Shown: positions 28,036 to 39,327, numbered from the stretch's first letter. The stretch is DNA of 64,000 nt from Pycnococcus provasolii (GCA_049487715.1 CP150590.1:1-64000); one strand, 5' to 3'. Made by a program: numbers and translations. Notes: a model not told the origin generated them from the sequence alone.

Positions 28036-31000
28036 TCACTGATCAATCAGCCTTGATTGATGATGAACTTCATCAAGCATCTCCTCGAGCTCCTCGAGAG
28101 CCTTCTCCGCGCTCATGCGCGACTCCGGCACTTGATGCCAACACGCATCAACCACCTTGCCATAATGTGTCGGGCATCCAGTGTCCTCCCGCGTAGGAAG
28201 AGGTGGACGTTCGCCGCCTCTGATGAACACCACATAGGCTGGGTCAGGCATGTGGCGAAGCGGAAGCTCGCGGAAGGCGATTTCCCACAACGTCACTGCC
28301 ACCGAGTACATGTCGGACATCTTGGACATCTTGCTACCACCAAAGATCTCAGGTGGCGTCCACTTCACAGTAATACCTTTGCCGCCACCAGTTGCGGTGG
28401 ATGCCGAAGTTTCCGTTTTGACATTTGCCATACCAAAGTCACACAACACGGCATTTTTATTGGCATCAAGTAAAACGTTCATGCTCTTGATATCTCCGTG
28501 TATAACCACAGGATCGCAGTTGTGTAGGTAGTTCACACCCGCGACGAGACCAAGTGCCCAGCGCATACGCAAACTCCACGCAAGCTTTTGATCCTCGTCG
28601 ACGAGCGAATCGTGCATGTTGCCATTTTCTAGGTAGTGAATTACCATCGCATACATAGGAGGCTCGAGAATCACGCCGTAGAACGCCATCACATTCGGGT
28701 GCTTGAGCTGTGAAAGAATATTCGCCTCCTTGATGAAATCCTTGATGGACGGCCGATTCAGGCGGTGAGCATGCAACTCTTTCACTGCGACTTGTGTCCC
28801 CCCCTTCATCGTTGCCTTGTGAACGACACCAAAGCCTCCCTCTCCGACGATCGCCATCTTCTTGATATCTTTCGAGCGGATGACAAACGCTGGAAGAGCT
28901 TCCTTCATTGCTTCAAGCGACGACGATCCTTTTTTATTAGCAGACGATGCGCGCTCATTCCCTTGCTGAGCCTGAGCTTTGAATAATGCATCCACCATCT
29001 CTTCCATCTTGGCATCAAATTTGGCGTCGAGCTGATTCAGCTTGTCAGAGATGCGCCGGGTACCAGATTGCACGAGCTCAGCAAGTCCCGCGATTTCTGC
29101 ACTCAGCACCTGCGACTCGACGCCAAGCATTCTCGTAATCTCACCTCGGCACGTTTCGTTTGCGAGTGCGCTATTCGCACCGCCGTTCTGCTCAATGTAT
29201 GCACGCAAAGCCGCCGTCTCATCGGTGTACTTATGCGTCGTGGGCGCGAGATGAATGGCAAGTCCCACCGCGCTGATATGATTACGCAGCTCGCTATCAT
29301 GAAGTTTGAAATCATTCACGTACGTCATCGCACTCACAAACTTCATGAACCATCCCTTCTTGTTGAAAGATTCGATGTAGCCGTACACACGCGTCAAGAC
29401 GCCACGGAGATCATTGATGCGCACTTCGTGCCGCCTGATGACTTCAGGATTAGAGGCCTCTGCGTCTTTGATTGCCGAAATAACGGCACGCACGAGGTCA
29501 GAAAGAATGCGGCAGTTCTCCTTGCAGATGCGCGCACGCTCCGCTTGCGTATAGATGGCATTGGCAATCTCAAACAGAGGTCCCAAGAATGGAAAAGATC
29601 GACCTGCTGCGGCGACCATTCTACCAGCCTCAACCGCCAGGGAGGGATCGTCGCCACCACCACCACCTCCTCCTCCTTCTCCTCCCTCGCCGGGTAAGCC
29701 AATAGCACCGCCGACACTTGTCCCGAAGCTCGTGACATCGCTGATCTTTCCAAAGTTGTCGTAATGCTTCTGGAATTGCGATTTTGCGTTGTTGAACTGT
29801 TCCACGGGACTTTCTGGCTCCTTGCCACCACTCTCCATATCAACATGGTTACTCACATTTGTCAAAGCACTTTGGGCACAGCAGCGACGCATGATGAAAT
29901 ATCCTGCACCAATTGCTGCAAGAACGCCAACCACAGCACCACCGATGGCCGCCGCCGAATCTGCGCCGGAGGATGGCGATGGCGGAGATGGTGGTGGTGA
30001 TGGTGGAGGGGGAGGGCAAACGTTCTCGTTGCACGCCTTAGATGTCGACGGCTTCGAGCCTGAGCAGAACGAGTCCGATACGATCTGGCCGTTTGACGAG
30101 CGTTGGCAAGTCACCGATCGCGTCTGCGTGCCTAATCCACAGGATGCGGAGCACGATGACCACGAGCCGGTGGTGTACGAGTACGTCAGCGGTGGTGGTG
30201 GTGGCGGGGAAAGGGGTAGCGTCGTGGGCGTCTTGGTAGTCGGCGCCTTGGTCGTCGTAGACGCTGGCGTTGGTGTTGCCTCCACCGGAGCTTGCTCAGT
30301 AGCCACCGTGGGCGCCTGGATGCCCGTGAAGCCGGTAATGCCGACCTCCTTCAGGTTCAACTCATACGAGCCGTCTCTGGCAGCCTCAGTCAACCTGTTG
30401 CTAACCTCCTTCGCCTCCATCGCATCCTTCACAGCCACCTTGAAAGCAACCTTGAGGTCAGTCGCGGTAAGAGAGCGACGGCGCTTCGACGACGCGGCAA
30501 CCTCCTCAACCTTCACATCTGTGATGTCCTCCGTGTTGATCTCCATAGTGCGCGCCGTCGCGATGGCGAACTTACCCGCGTCAAATTGGTCCTTGGTCAT
30601 GCCTGTAAGCACTACCGACGCGTCGATCGGAGTCAGCTTGTTGTCGTCGGGAATCGGCGCGCCGGTGGCGCAGGCGCTAAGCACAGGGAGAATTTGGTTA
30701 ATATCCTCCTGTTCCATCATGCTTTCGCCCTCAACAGACTTAAAGTCGAGCTTCGAGTCCACCAAAATCGTAAGGCACTCTTTCGTGACGCCAGCCGCCT
30801 CGATGTTTTCGCATGATGGCCTGGCATCGCTCGATGTCTGCTGCAAAGACTCGATGTACTGACTGAACTTCGTCACGCAAAACGTTCCAGCAGAGTCCTT
30901 GACATCGCACGTCGCGGGATAAGTCGTGCAATACATGTCTCCACTCGGAGCCGCCGCCGTGTCCGTCGTGCAGTTGGTCGCCATGGCTTTTTGCGTCATA

Positions 31001-34000
31001 TAAATAACTTTCGCAATAATGTCGGTGCTCTCGGGGCACGGTTCATAGTTGGCGAAGATCGCCGGGCAAGGCGTGTTGCACACGTTCTTTTCCAACCACT
31101 CCTTCTCGGGGTAAGTTCCCGCTGTCGCCAATGACGTCAGGGTGACCAAGTGCTGGGCCATTGTTTGGACGCAACTTGGATCGATACCAGCGGCGCTGGT
31201 AGGGCACGGATATACAAATTTTATAGGTGTCGTGGTGGTTGTCGCACATGCCTGCGTGTTGCACGCCTGAGACGTCGATGGCTTCGAGTCTGAGCAGTAC
31301 GAGTCCGACACGATCTGGCTGTCTGATCGCTGGCACGTCACCGATCGCGTCTGCGTGCCTCCTCCGCATGACGCCGAGCACGAAGTCCACGAGCCCGTGA
31401 CGTACGAGTACGTGAGGCATTCCTGCGTGTTGCACGACTGAGATGTCGATGGCTTCGAGCCCGAGCAGTACGAGTCCGATACGACTTGGCCGTCCGAGCG
31501 TTCGCAGGTGACTGAGCGCGTTTGCGTACCTCCATCACAGGATGCAGAGCACGACGACCACGAGCCCGTGGTGTACGAGTACGTCAGCGCTGGTGGTGGT
31601 GGTGGTGGTGGAGGAGGAGGTGGAGGAGGAGATGGAGGAGGAGATGGAGGAGGAGATGGAGGAGGAGATGGAGGAGGAGATGGAGGAGGAGATGGAGGAG
31701 GAGATGGAGGAGGAGATGGAGGAGGAGATGGAGGAGGAGGTGCGAAAGGCGGCGCGTTGTCGTAGAACGTGAAGGAGGAATCAGAATCATCGCCCGTATA
31801 TTTCGTCACACCATGATTGGCATCACTCAGTAAGTCGAGGAACGTGCATGCGTAGAAGGAGGCGGAGGATGGAGAGGAGGAAATGCCCCCGACTTGCACA
31901 TTGTGCCCCTCGGATTCCTTCAATATCTGATTGCCCTGAAACGTGCACAGCGTGAACGTAGACGAGGATCCAGGGTACAAGTACACCGCGCCTCCATAAT
32001 TCTGTGTAGTTTTATTACGGGTATCAGCCATTCAGGTAATGTGGCGCGTGTGTGTTTGGTTGTGTGGGCGAGTCGTTGTTAGTCTCGTTGCTGTTGTATG
32101 TGGTTATTCCACCTCTCCACCCGCCGACTTGATGATACGCGTCCGCGCATAACGAGGCTATTGTAGTTGGTGCTACCGCCGATCCTCGTCGCAATTGATG
32201 GCGTGTTGTTGTTGCTGCTGCTCCTGCCATGTTGTGATGACGCGCTGTCGCGATGATGGCGATGCGGTTGGCTTGCTCAGCGACGTTGACAGACGTAGGC
32301 GTCAGGCTGTGTGCACGAACGACAAAGACAAAACGAACGATCCAGTCCTCGAACCAATGTAGTATCTTGTTGTGATGAGGTGAGCTTCTTGAAATTCTTT
32401 TTCATTCTCGTCGATCGTCGTCTGTCCGCACGCAAATATCGAAGTGCAGCTTTGGATATCTGCGACGCTCGAACGAGATTCACCGCCGACAGCCACCAGC
32501 AGCAACGCTGAAATACCGCCGCGGCGGAGGCGACTGTGCGCACGCGTAGATACACACACAGCGCGAGTTGTCGCCCGTTCACATGTCGGAACATCTTCTG
32601 ATGATGATCATTCGTGACGCGCGTCAGAGACGATGACGGCATTCACATGTGAGTGCCCATGGCAGCAGCAGCATCGATCACAGACGGCGTGCTTTCTCCG
32701 AAGGGACCAAGCAGCGCGGTCCGAGGCTGCCTATCATCACCAAGCGAAGGTTCGTTCGTTTTCCATAAGAATGATGATGATTGCATCGCGCGCCAGACGC
32801 CGATGCCGCCGTCGCCGTACGCGACGTAAGTCTCGCGAGCACAGCCATCACGACGGAGTGTGATAGCAGCAGCACCAACAACAACAGCAGCCTGAGAGAG
32901 AGAAAGAGTATGGAGGTGTGTGTTCGACTGAGCAACCTCCTATTCGTAAGACAAAGACGTACCTGTGCTTCGTTGTTTTCAAACGTGCACGCCGTAAAAC
33001 TCGACGCGGTCCCATCCGTGATAACAGCACCTCCATACTGTTGTTTGGTACGACGGAAGAAATACAGCATGCGTCGTCGAGGGGAAGCGTAGCATAAGTG
33101 TGCGGGAATTGCGTTAGTGATGTGTATTTCGAGTCGTTCCAGCAAAACAAGCAAGCAAAGATATGGCGACACAGCGGGAACGGCGGCGTCGCTATATGCT
33201 ACCAGTCAGGTAGGTATATCGCACGCATCAAAACACATCATCACAGGCAAAACGCGCGTATACCGAACCGCAGACTGTCGCACGTGCAAATCACAAACTG
33301 ATAGACGGTAATAGATGGCGCCCGCGAGAGATCAAGTGGCGAAACAAGGCAGAATGAGATTGAGTGGGGAAATGGGGGGAGGAACGTACCTGAGCATTTC
33401 CCCCTTTCGCCTTGTTTCCCAGGAAGCGGCACGAAGTGAATGTCGCCTTGCCGCTCCGATATGCACGCACCGCCCCTCCAGAATCTGGAGCCGTGTTGTC
33501 CTTGAATATCACGTCCTCGAAGCGAGTCGCACCCGTCCCGTAGGCACGGACAGCACCTCCCTGATCATAAGTCCCTGTCTTCTTGCCGTTTACCAGAGCG
33601 AGTTTCTCGAACACTACCTCAGCCGTACTGTACTGAGTCGTCTTCACATCGAAGTGCCGGTCCACCTCCTTCGCGTCCAGCTTGCACGTTCCAGCGGACA
33701 CCGTGCCAGATACGACGAGCGACGTCGACGAGCACGCGCCCACGATACGCACGGCGTACTTCAGGATGATTCCTCCTGACGGCACAGATCCATCCGTCGG
33801 GAAGTAAATGTCGTTTGTGATTCGCAAGGTGCTCGGCCCACTCGTCTTGTGGTGCACAGCCTCCTTAAGCTGTGCGAACGTCGCAATGTCGACAATCGTT
33901 TCGGCCAGACTAGTGGGCGTGGGCGTGGGCGTGGGCGTGGGCGTGGGAGCCGCCGTGGGAGCCGCCGCCGTCGTCGTTGTTGTTGTCGTTGCCGCGGTGG

Positions 34001-34970
34001 ATTCGTAGCACGGGCACCAGAGGTCGTACGTCTCCGTCACGCCGTTGCCCATGTTGATCGTCGTCGCGCCGTCGCATGCACCTGAATTGCCGCCGTCACT
34101 GCCGGGGTACAGCGCCTTGCACGTGTCGAGCGACGCAACCGGGCCGAAGCATCCGTTGAGGTACGGTGGCTGCGTCTGGATGTGGTAGTGGTACACCGTG
34201 GACGCCGAGATGCCGCCTGCGAACGTCGAGTTCGCGGGAACCGGTCCCGTGTGACCGCCGCACGCGTCGAGATTCGTCGGCTTCGTGCCACCGTTCTCGT
34301 TCTTGCCGTACAGGCCAACGCCGTCGAGCATGATTCCGACGAGGCCTGAGTGTCCGGCTGCGTTGACGTCGTAGTTGCATACGATGTCGGTGTGGTAGTG
34401 GTACGGCGTCGCGTGGCCTCCGCACGCGTCCATGAAGAGCGAGGTGAGAACGTTAGCGTCTCCGCACTGCTTGAAGAGGCTGTGCTCGCACGTTCCGACG
34501 TCCATTCCGGCGGGACAGTATCCAAAGTACTTGGTTCCGTCGTAGCACGGGTGCGGCGGCTTCCCGTTCTCGGTCACCGATCCGTCTGGGGTGCTACCAA
34601 ATCCAGCCTCGAACGGCCCGTAGATGTTGTTCCCGTTCGTGGCGTACCCGACGTTTCCCAAGCCGGGTGCGGCGGCGGGTCCAGTCACGCTCGGGATGGA
34701 GGCCATTCCGATGGTCCCTGAGAACTTGCCCGTCGCGGTGTTGTACGTGACAGACACCGTGGACGTGTCGCTGCTTCCCGTCGAGCTGGGCGCGGGTCCA
34801 GACGACGCGGGAGGTCCAGTTTCAGTTGGTCCAGTTCCTGATCCACACCCGTCCGGCGGCGGTCCGATTCCCGGCCCCCACGTCACTCCCTGGCCGGAGC
34901 AGTCTTGCGCCAAGGCCATAGACACAAGCATGGCAAGCATATAAGCATATAAGCAAGCCCGGCACGCCAT
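28036..34970 (-). CDS. Receptor kinase: YHYH / beta-helix / TSP1 ectodomain, membrane span, HeLo/MLKL-like bundle, non-RD TKL kinase
   Basis: Join on the minus strand: 34970-33390, 33037-32963, 32001-28036 (1873 residues; both introns phase 0). Order: signal peptide ending SMALA (1-21); YHYH domain (about 120-290) with ATPYHYH, IMLDGVGLYG, STVYHYH; Thr-Pro linker; right-handed beta-helix rungs (about 475-620), GGAV..CTF.NN; Ser-Pro tract (about 637-690); two TSP1 repeats (about 691-795) with WSSCSASC..GTQTRSVTC; Cys-rich region; third TSP1 (about 1156-1213); membrane span GGAVVGVLAAIGAGYFIM (about 1233-1257). The cytosolic part has a Gly-rich linker, a helical bundle (about 1336-1476) resembling the MLKL N-terminal/HeLo fold (ICKENCRILSDLVRAVI, KKGWFMKFVSAM), a coil, and a kinase (about 1596-1866) with GEGGFGVV, VAVKEL, HGDIKSMNVLL, DFG and WTPPEIF. 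HRD is HGD, so it is non-RD. The exon joins restore the repeat pattern. The HeLo assignment is inference. Confidence 0.82.
31602..31742. repeat. GGAGGAGAT minisatellite encoding a Ser-Pro-Pro-Pro tract
   Basis: About nine units of 12 bases (GGAGGAGATGGA) plus GGT/GGA runs, inside the receptor gene. On the coding strand they give SPPP repeats and a run of about 13 Pro. This hydroxyproline-rich spacer is like those in green-algal wall glycoproteins. Length is likely to vary between strains. Confidence 0.9.
32002..32962 (-). other. Second intron of the receptor kinase gene
   Basis: Phase 0, 961 bases, donor GTACGT, acceptor ACACAG. It could hide a skipped beta-helix exon, but I found no further GGAV-type rung in it. 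Confidence 0.75.
33038..33389 (-). other. First intron of the receptor kinase gene
   Basis: Phase 0, 352 bases, donor GTACGT, acceptor CAACAG. The 75-base exon after it encodes one beta-helix rung exactly. Confidence 0.85.
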
Positions 34971-35235
34971 ATTTCTTGCCACCACTCTTCTAGGGTAGGC
35001 TGAGAGGGCACTGTGAGAAATAAATGACTTCGGAGAGACTTCGGAGACTCGAGAGGAGAATGACAGGTCGACTTGTGTGTGTGCGTGTGTGTGCGCAGGT
35101 TTTATTGGCAGGGGAGTTCCGTGATAAGCACGGGGATAATAACGTGGCCATGGAGGGGAGGGGGCCTAGAGCTGAAACCCCAATTCTGAAACCCCTTGGG
35201 GTGGAAGCTCTTGCATCTCCTAATTGCGCTTTTTA

Positions 35236-35331
35236 ACGGAGAGTTTAGGTCGGAGGACGAGGCGCCTCATAACGGAGATTTTGGTCGAAGGACGAGGCGC
35301 CTCATAACGGAGATTTTGGTCGAAGGACGAG
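35236..35331. repeat. 35-bp tandem repeat
   Basis: The unit GGACGAGGCGCCTCATAACG plus GAGATTTTGGTCGAA occurs about 2.7 times. The first copy is slightly diverged. Confidence 0.85.
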
Positions 35332-35600
35332 GTTGAGTGGCCGCTAAACCCCCCATCTTTGCGGCAAAACCCCTAATCCCGATTATCTTCTTGACCGTCA
35401 CATGACGCGTCTGCGCGTCATGACCACCCCGAAAATCGTATGACTAGGTAATGTGGCAACTATAGTCGTGACCCAATGCGCAGCGCTTGGCGCCGCTCAT
35501 GCCGTCGCGGGGAAACTGCTTGGACTACCCGAGCTCCGCTGATGGCATCCCACGAGCGTCTGTCGAGAGATACAAACCCCTAATTAGATACTAGGTCGCT

Positions 35601-35643
35601 AGATACTAGTAGGTACCACGAGTATGAGTACCTACTAGTATCT
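35601..35643. repeat. Perfect inverted repeat, 16-bp arms, 11-bp loop
   Basis: AGATACTAGTAGGTAC (35601-35616) and GTACCTACTAGTATCT (35628-35643) are exact reverse complements. Further CTAGTATC-type words surround them (35590-35690). It could fold as a hairpin or mark a lost mobile element. No gene is attached. Confidence 0.85.
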
Positions 35644-36421
35644 ACTAGTAGGTGCTCTTCCCCGATTCGCACATACTAGTATCCTGCCAACCTTAGCTGG
35701 CTCGAGCCGGGAGAGCGCGAAACCTCCCGGGAGGCTAAACCCCAAAACTGACTTCCCGTTCCCCCCATATAAACCCCAAATAACCCGCTGCGCTGGGCTA
35801 TGTGGACCGATAACCTGCACCCCCCAACCCTAAAGTCCCAAACCCTAAAGGTAGCCCTGAAGAAGGTGGGGAAAACCCCAACCAGATCACCCTGAAGATC
35901 ATTTACAACATGTCATCATTACAACATGACCGTGCTCGACAGAAATCACTCATGAAAGGGAAAAGAACCAGGGAAGACCTCCATCCCTTCCCCATGAATT
36001 CGGGGATTGCTTTTCTGAAATCAAAAAAATCTCAACTTCTGAAAATCTGAAAATCTGAAAATCTCAAATCGGTCGTATTCTCGTCACGGCGTAATACGTT
36101 CCGAGACGTAAAACCTGTCCATGGAGTTTACACCTTGTTGCGTTCGGGGTGCACGTGCCTTTTCCCTTACTATGTTTCGCTTTCACGTACAGACTCTCTG
36201 TTTCTTTCCTTTGTTGTGTGTGTGTTGAAAATATAATATTGGACTTTTCTTTGTGTCGACTTCAGGAGGAGCTCTATATAGTGACTCTCTTTTGTGGTAC
36301 CACGGTGGTTTTATCGACTGACTTCACTGGAGTGACTTCACTTCACTTCACTTCAGGAGGAGTGCTCATTCTCATTCTCACTCATTCACGAGCACCACTT
36401 GCTTTTCAAGAGTCTTTGACA

Positions 36422-37168
36422 ATGATGATGATGTTCTTCAAGAGTCATGCCGTTGTTTCCCTCGTGGTGGTGGTGATGTCTTCTCTGATGATGACTTCGT
36501 CGTCGTCGTCATGGGCGTATGCGCAGTCGACTGCTGTGGTTACGATGGGCACCATCAACGCGACTCTGTACGAACCGAAGCCTGTGACTTGCGTGTTTCA
36601 GTTCCACGAACGCGTTGCGGGTATGGTCGCTTGCTATCCGACCAACTTCGTTCAAGAAAACGACCACGTCATGCCCGTGTACGATGGGAACAAGTGGAGC
36701 TGGCCATCCGAGCTCGCATCCAAAACTGCCGTGCACTTCTCCAACTTCTCAATCACCGAACAAGGAAGGTACACGCCTACGCCGTACAGCGTCGTGCCAA
36801 CGCCTGATAAAGACCAACCTCCGTCGCGCGTCCAAACACTCAAAGTGAACGCCAAGCAGGTGCAAATTGGACGACCGGGATACATGCCTACCCTGACCAT
36901 CCAGCCGTTCGACCTTCCGTACGGCTTTGGCGTCGCGGAAGCGGCGCAGAAGTACACGGAACAAGAGACGTACCAGACGTACTACTGGTACGTGAACATA
37001 TATTGCTGTTGTTGTTGACTTACTTGCTTGCTCTCCTTACTTTTACCTCTGTACTCACTCACTCACTCACCAAACAACAACAACAACAGCGACGTCGTCA
37101 CCGCGACACTCAGCTACATGCGCGTATTCCTCGGACCTGATGGATACTTGACGTACTTTGGCTGCTAA
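36422..37168 (+). CDS. Small secreted protein, family unknown, one intron
   Basis: Join 36422-36987, 37090-37168 (214 residues). The N-terminus is a signal peptide (VVSLVVVVMSSLMM, cleavage probably after AYA near residue 36). The mature part has paired Cys (VTCVFQF, MVACYPTNF), likely N-glycosylation sites (NAT, NFS), and QPFDLPYGFGVAEAAQKY. The unspliced frame runs into a CCCC artefact. Splicing at TG|GTACGT and AACAG|C gives YYCDVVTATLSYMRVFLGPD and ends TYFGC. The fourth Cys restored by the intron supports the splice model. Extracellular function unknown. No relation to the other secreted protein is visible. Confidence 0.7.
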
Positions 37169-37422
37169 GGGCTGTTGTTGCCACAACGGCGTACAAATTT
37201 AGTTGCTTTTCTTTGGGTGGTGATGGCGATGAAGAAGAAGATTCCGTGCAAACTAACAAACAAACAGCAAACAAAATAAACAAACACATCTTGAGAAGAA
37301 GATGAAGAGAGAGAGACAGAGAGAGAGATCGACGCGCGGTACAACAACAAACGTGTAATGAAGTACATTCTTCCATTACTGACTGAATGAATCAATAAAT
37401 TAAATCTTAGTCCACACCACCA

Positions 37423-39327
37423 CTAAGTACTATCCATCTGCGCCGCCGCTGATGATGGGCATGAATCCGAATCTCCTTCACCAGGCGCCGCCATTGCCAC
37501 CTGCTGCGACGATGATTGCGGAGCGAACGTAGGCAAGCCAGGCGCCGCCATTGACGCCTGCTGCGAAGACTGCGGAGCAGCGAACGTAGGCAAACCTGCA
37601 CCAGCGGATGCCTCTAACCTCAGCTTGGTGTCGAACATTGGCACGACGAGGTGACCACCAGGCAAACCGACGCGCGCTCCCCAGTAGTGCCGGACGAGCC
37701 AAAATGGCGCACCGCCCAGCACGGCGCCGGCGCTGGCGAGGTCGTCCGCTCTCGCGTGGCCTGCAAGTAGGCGGTCGACATTCATAGGCAGCTCCGCATC
37801 CATCTGACGTGCACGAATGCGCGACGTCGCGCTGAGAGCTGGCGGATGTTCGCGTGAGTACTTCATCGCCGCCTCCGCCATTTCCTTGGTGTGCCTGTTG
37901 GAACCGAAGTGAGAGGTGCGCATCGTCGACGACGCGTACGCCGACGGGGGAGGCAGGGGATATTCCGCCTCCGCCCTTGCGTCGCGCTCCACAGCCAGTT
38001 CCGTGATTCGTTTTTTCGCGAGTTCCAGATATGACGTGTGCAAGCCCAGTCTTCCGCCGTCTTGCGTCGCATTGCCCTCATCCTGCGTATTTGTCGCGTT
38101 TTTCGTCTCGTTGTGCGAAGCAGCAACGGCACCTTGCTTGTGATGTTTCGGCGGCGACACATGCCACGGCGCATTGCCGTATCCCACAATGGACACGGCA
38201 ACGACGCCGAGATATGTCGCGTCCTCGCCTGGTCCTGCGTAAACGCCGCACGGCGTGGTGGCATTTGCCTCGCACGCGCGAAACGCGACGTCGAGATCGT
38301 CGTACAGAGCGAGCGTGGCGTCGACGGGTCCGTCGTTCGCGACGGACGACGCGATGACTCGTGCGTGCGCATCCTTCTCAGGCGTTCGCAGTGCGTCGTG
38401 CAAGGCTCTTCGAAATGCGGCGTACGACCCAGGCGCGGCAATTTGCGGCGCACATCCTGACGTGTCAGGTGCGGTTCCCGCCGCACCCTCGGAGAGAAAG
38501 CGCGTGCACGCGTCCGACGCGGTGGACGTTCGATGTCTCCTTCCTCGCCGCGCCAAGACTGTGCTCGTGAGGCTGCGCTGCACGTCGTGCGTGGGCACTT
38601 TCCCGCTTGTGTACGGCAGGCACGCCGCCCCCGGCGCACCGGAAGCTTCTAGAAGATGCCATGCCCACGCGACGTCGCCACCTAGTGCGCACCCGAGCGA
38701 CCTTCGGTGGCACGTCAGCAGGCTTTCCGCGGACAGGACGCGTCTCCTAGCGTTTGCGAGTCCGTCGTCGTTCGCGATGCACGCGCGGTCTGCTAGAGAT
38801 TCCGACGCGGCGAGTGCCCACGAGGCTGCGCACGCGCCCTGCGGCACGCTGGTTCCTATGCACTCCGGCCACCGTATTCGCGCGTCGAAGTGCGCAGGAG
38901 GAGCGGGCATGTGAGGCGGCGTTGTCTGTTGTTGTTCCTCCTCCTCCGAGAGTACGGCTGTGTTGACGTTGACGTGCGCTCTCTGCATGGGCATCGCCCA
39001 TTTTCGGAATAAGTCGGACGAAGTACCCGCCCCTTCGGATGTGAAGAACGCCGCAGAAACACCATCATTGTCATCATCGCGAGCTGCCGACTTTGTTGAG
39101 ATCTCGACGACCTGTGACGCCGCGAACTGGATTCGACTTAACCGGCTCGCTTTCTTGGATGCTTTCAAAGCAGACGCATACGCCACTTTCAGCGAAGAAC
39201 GAGACTGTGACGACGAATGAGATGACGACGAGGACGAGGATGACGAGGATGAACCCGATACCCCCGTCCCTGGCGAAGCATCCACCCCAGAAATCGAAAT
39301 CAACACCACCAACATGAACACCACCAT
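37423..39327 (-). CDS. Cathepsin-B-like papain-family pseudoprotease, secreted
   Basis: The product is 634 residues from ATG 39327. A signal peptide (MVVFMLVVLISISGVDA) and a Ser-rich, basic propeptide-like region precede the C1A domain at about 150. The block RIRWPECIGTSVPQGACAAS-WALAASESLADRACI aligns with cathepsin B, but the catalytic Cys position (CGSCW) is Ser (CAASW). The active-site His strand reads GVVAVSIVGYG where families have GGHA.RI.GWG. The Asn loop NSW is HYW (FWLVRHYWG). All three catalytic positions are therefore lost while the fold markers stay (LSAESLLTC, GVYAGPG). An insertion of about 150 residues separates the His strand from the Asn loop. The Ser variant recalls Plasmodium SERA proteins. 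Binding or scaffold role inferred. Confidence 0.75.
   Translation of the reverse strand: MVVFMLVVLISISGVDASPGTGVSGSSSSSSSSSSSHSSSQSRSSLKVAYASALKASKKASRLSRIQFAASQVVEISTKSAARDDDNDGVSAAFFTSEGAGTSSDLFRKWAMPMQRAHVNVNTAVLSEEEEQQQTTPPHMPAPPAHFDARIRWPECIGTSVPQGACAASWALAASESLADRACIANDDGLANARRRVLSAESLLTCHRRSLGCALGGDVAWAWHLLEASGAPGAACLPYTSGKVPTHDVQRSLTSTVLARRGRRHRTSTASDACTRFLSEGAAGTAPDTSGCAPQIAAPGSYAAFRRALHDALRTPEKDAHARVIASSVANDGPVDATLALYDDLDVAFRACEANATTPCGVYAGPGEDATYLGVVAVSIVGYGNAPWHVSPPKHHKQGAVAASHNETKNATNTQDEGNATQDGGRLGLHTSYLELAKKRITELAVERDARAEAEYPLPPPSAYASSTMRTSHFGSNRHTKEMAEAAMKYSREHPPALSATSRIRARQMDAELPMNVDRLLAGHARADDLASAGAVLGGAPFWLVRHYWGARVGLPGGHLVVPMFDTKLRLEASAGAGLPTFAAPQSSQQASMAAPGLPTFAPQSSSQQVAMAAPGEGDSDSCPSSAAAQMDST

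Larger units (their letters stand above)
34971..36421. other. Spacer with repeats between divergent genes
   Basis: 1.45 kb without a supported gene. It contains a 35-bp tandem repeat and a perfect 16-bp-arm hairpin (listed separately), CCCTAAA fragments near 35828-35850, and TTCACTTCACTTCAC near 36325-36355 in the 5' region of the secreted-protein gene. Confidence 0.5.

Noticed and set aside
29789-30862. A 357-codon plus-strand frame opposite the receptor
   Set aside because: It lies antisense to the TSP1, membrane-span and linker coding region and has no independent motif.
32277-32642. An extra coding exon inside the second receptor intron
   Set aside because: The basic minus-strand frame there has no beta-helix rung pattern and does not join in phase with clear splice sites.
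24759-37168. Homology between the two small secreted proteins
   Set aside because: Apart from signal peptides and Cys residues, no shared motif or order could be seen.
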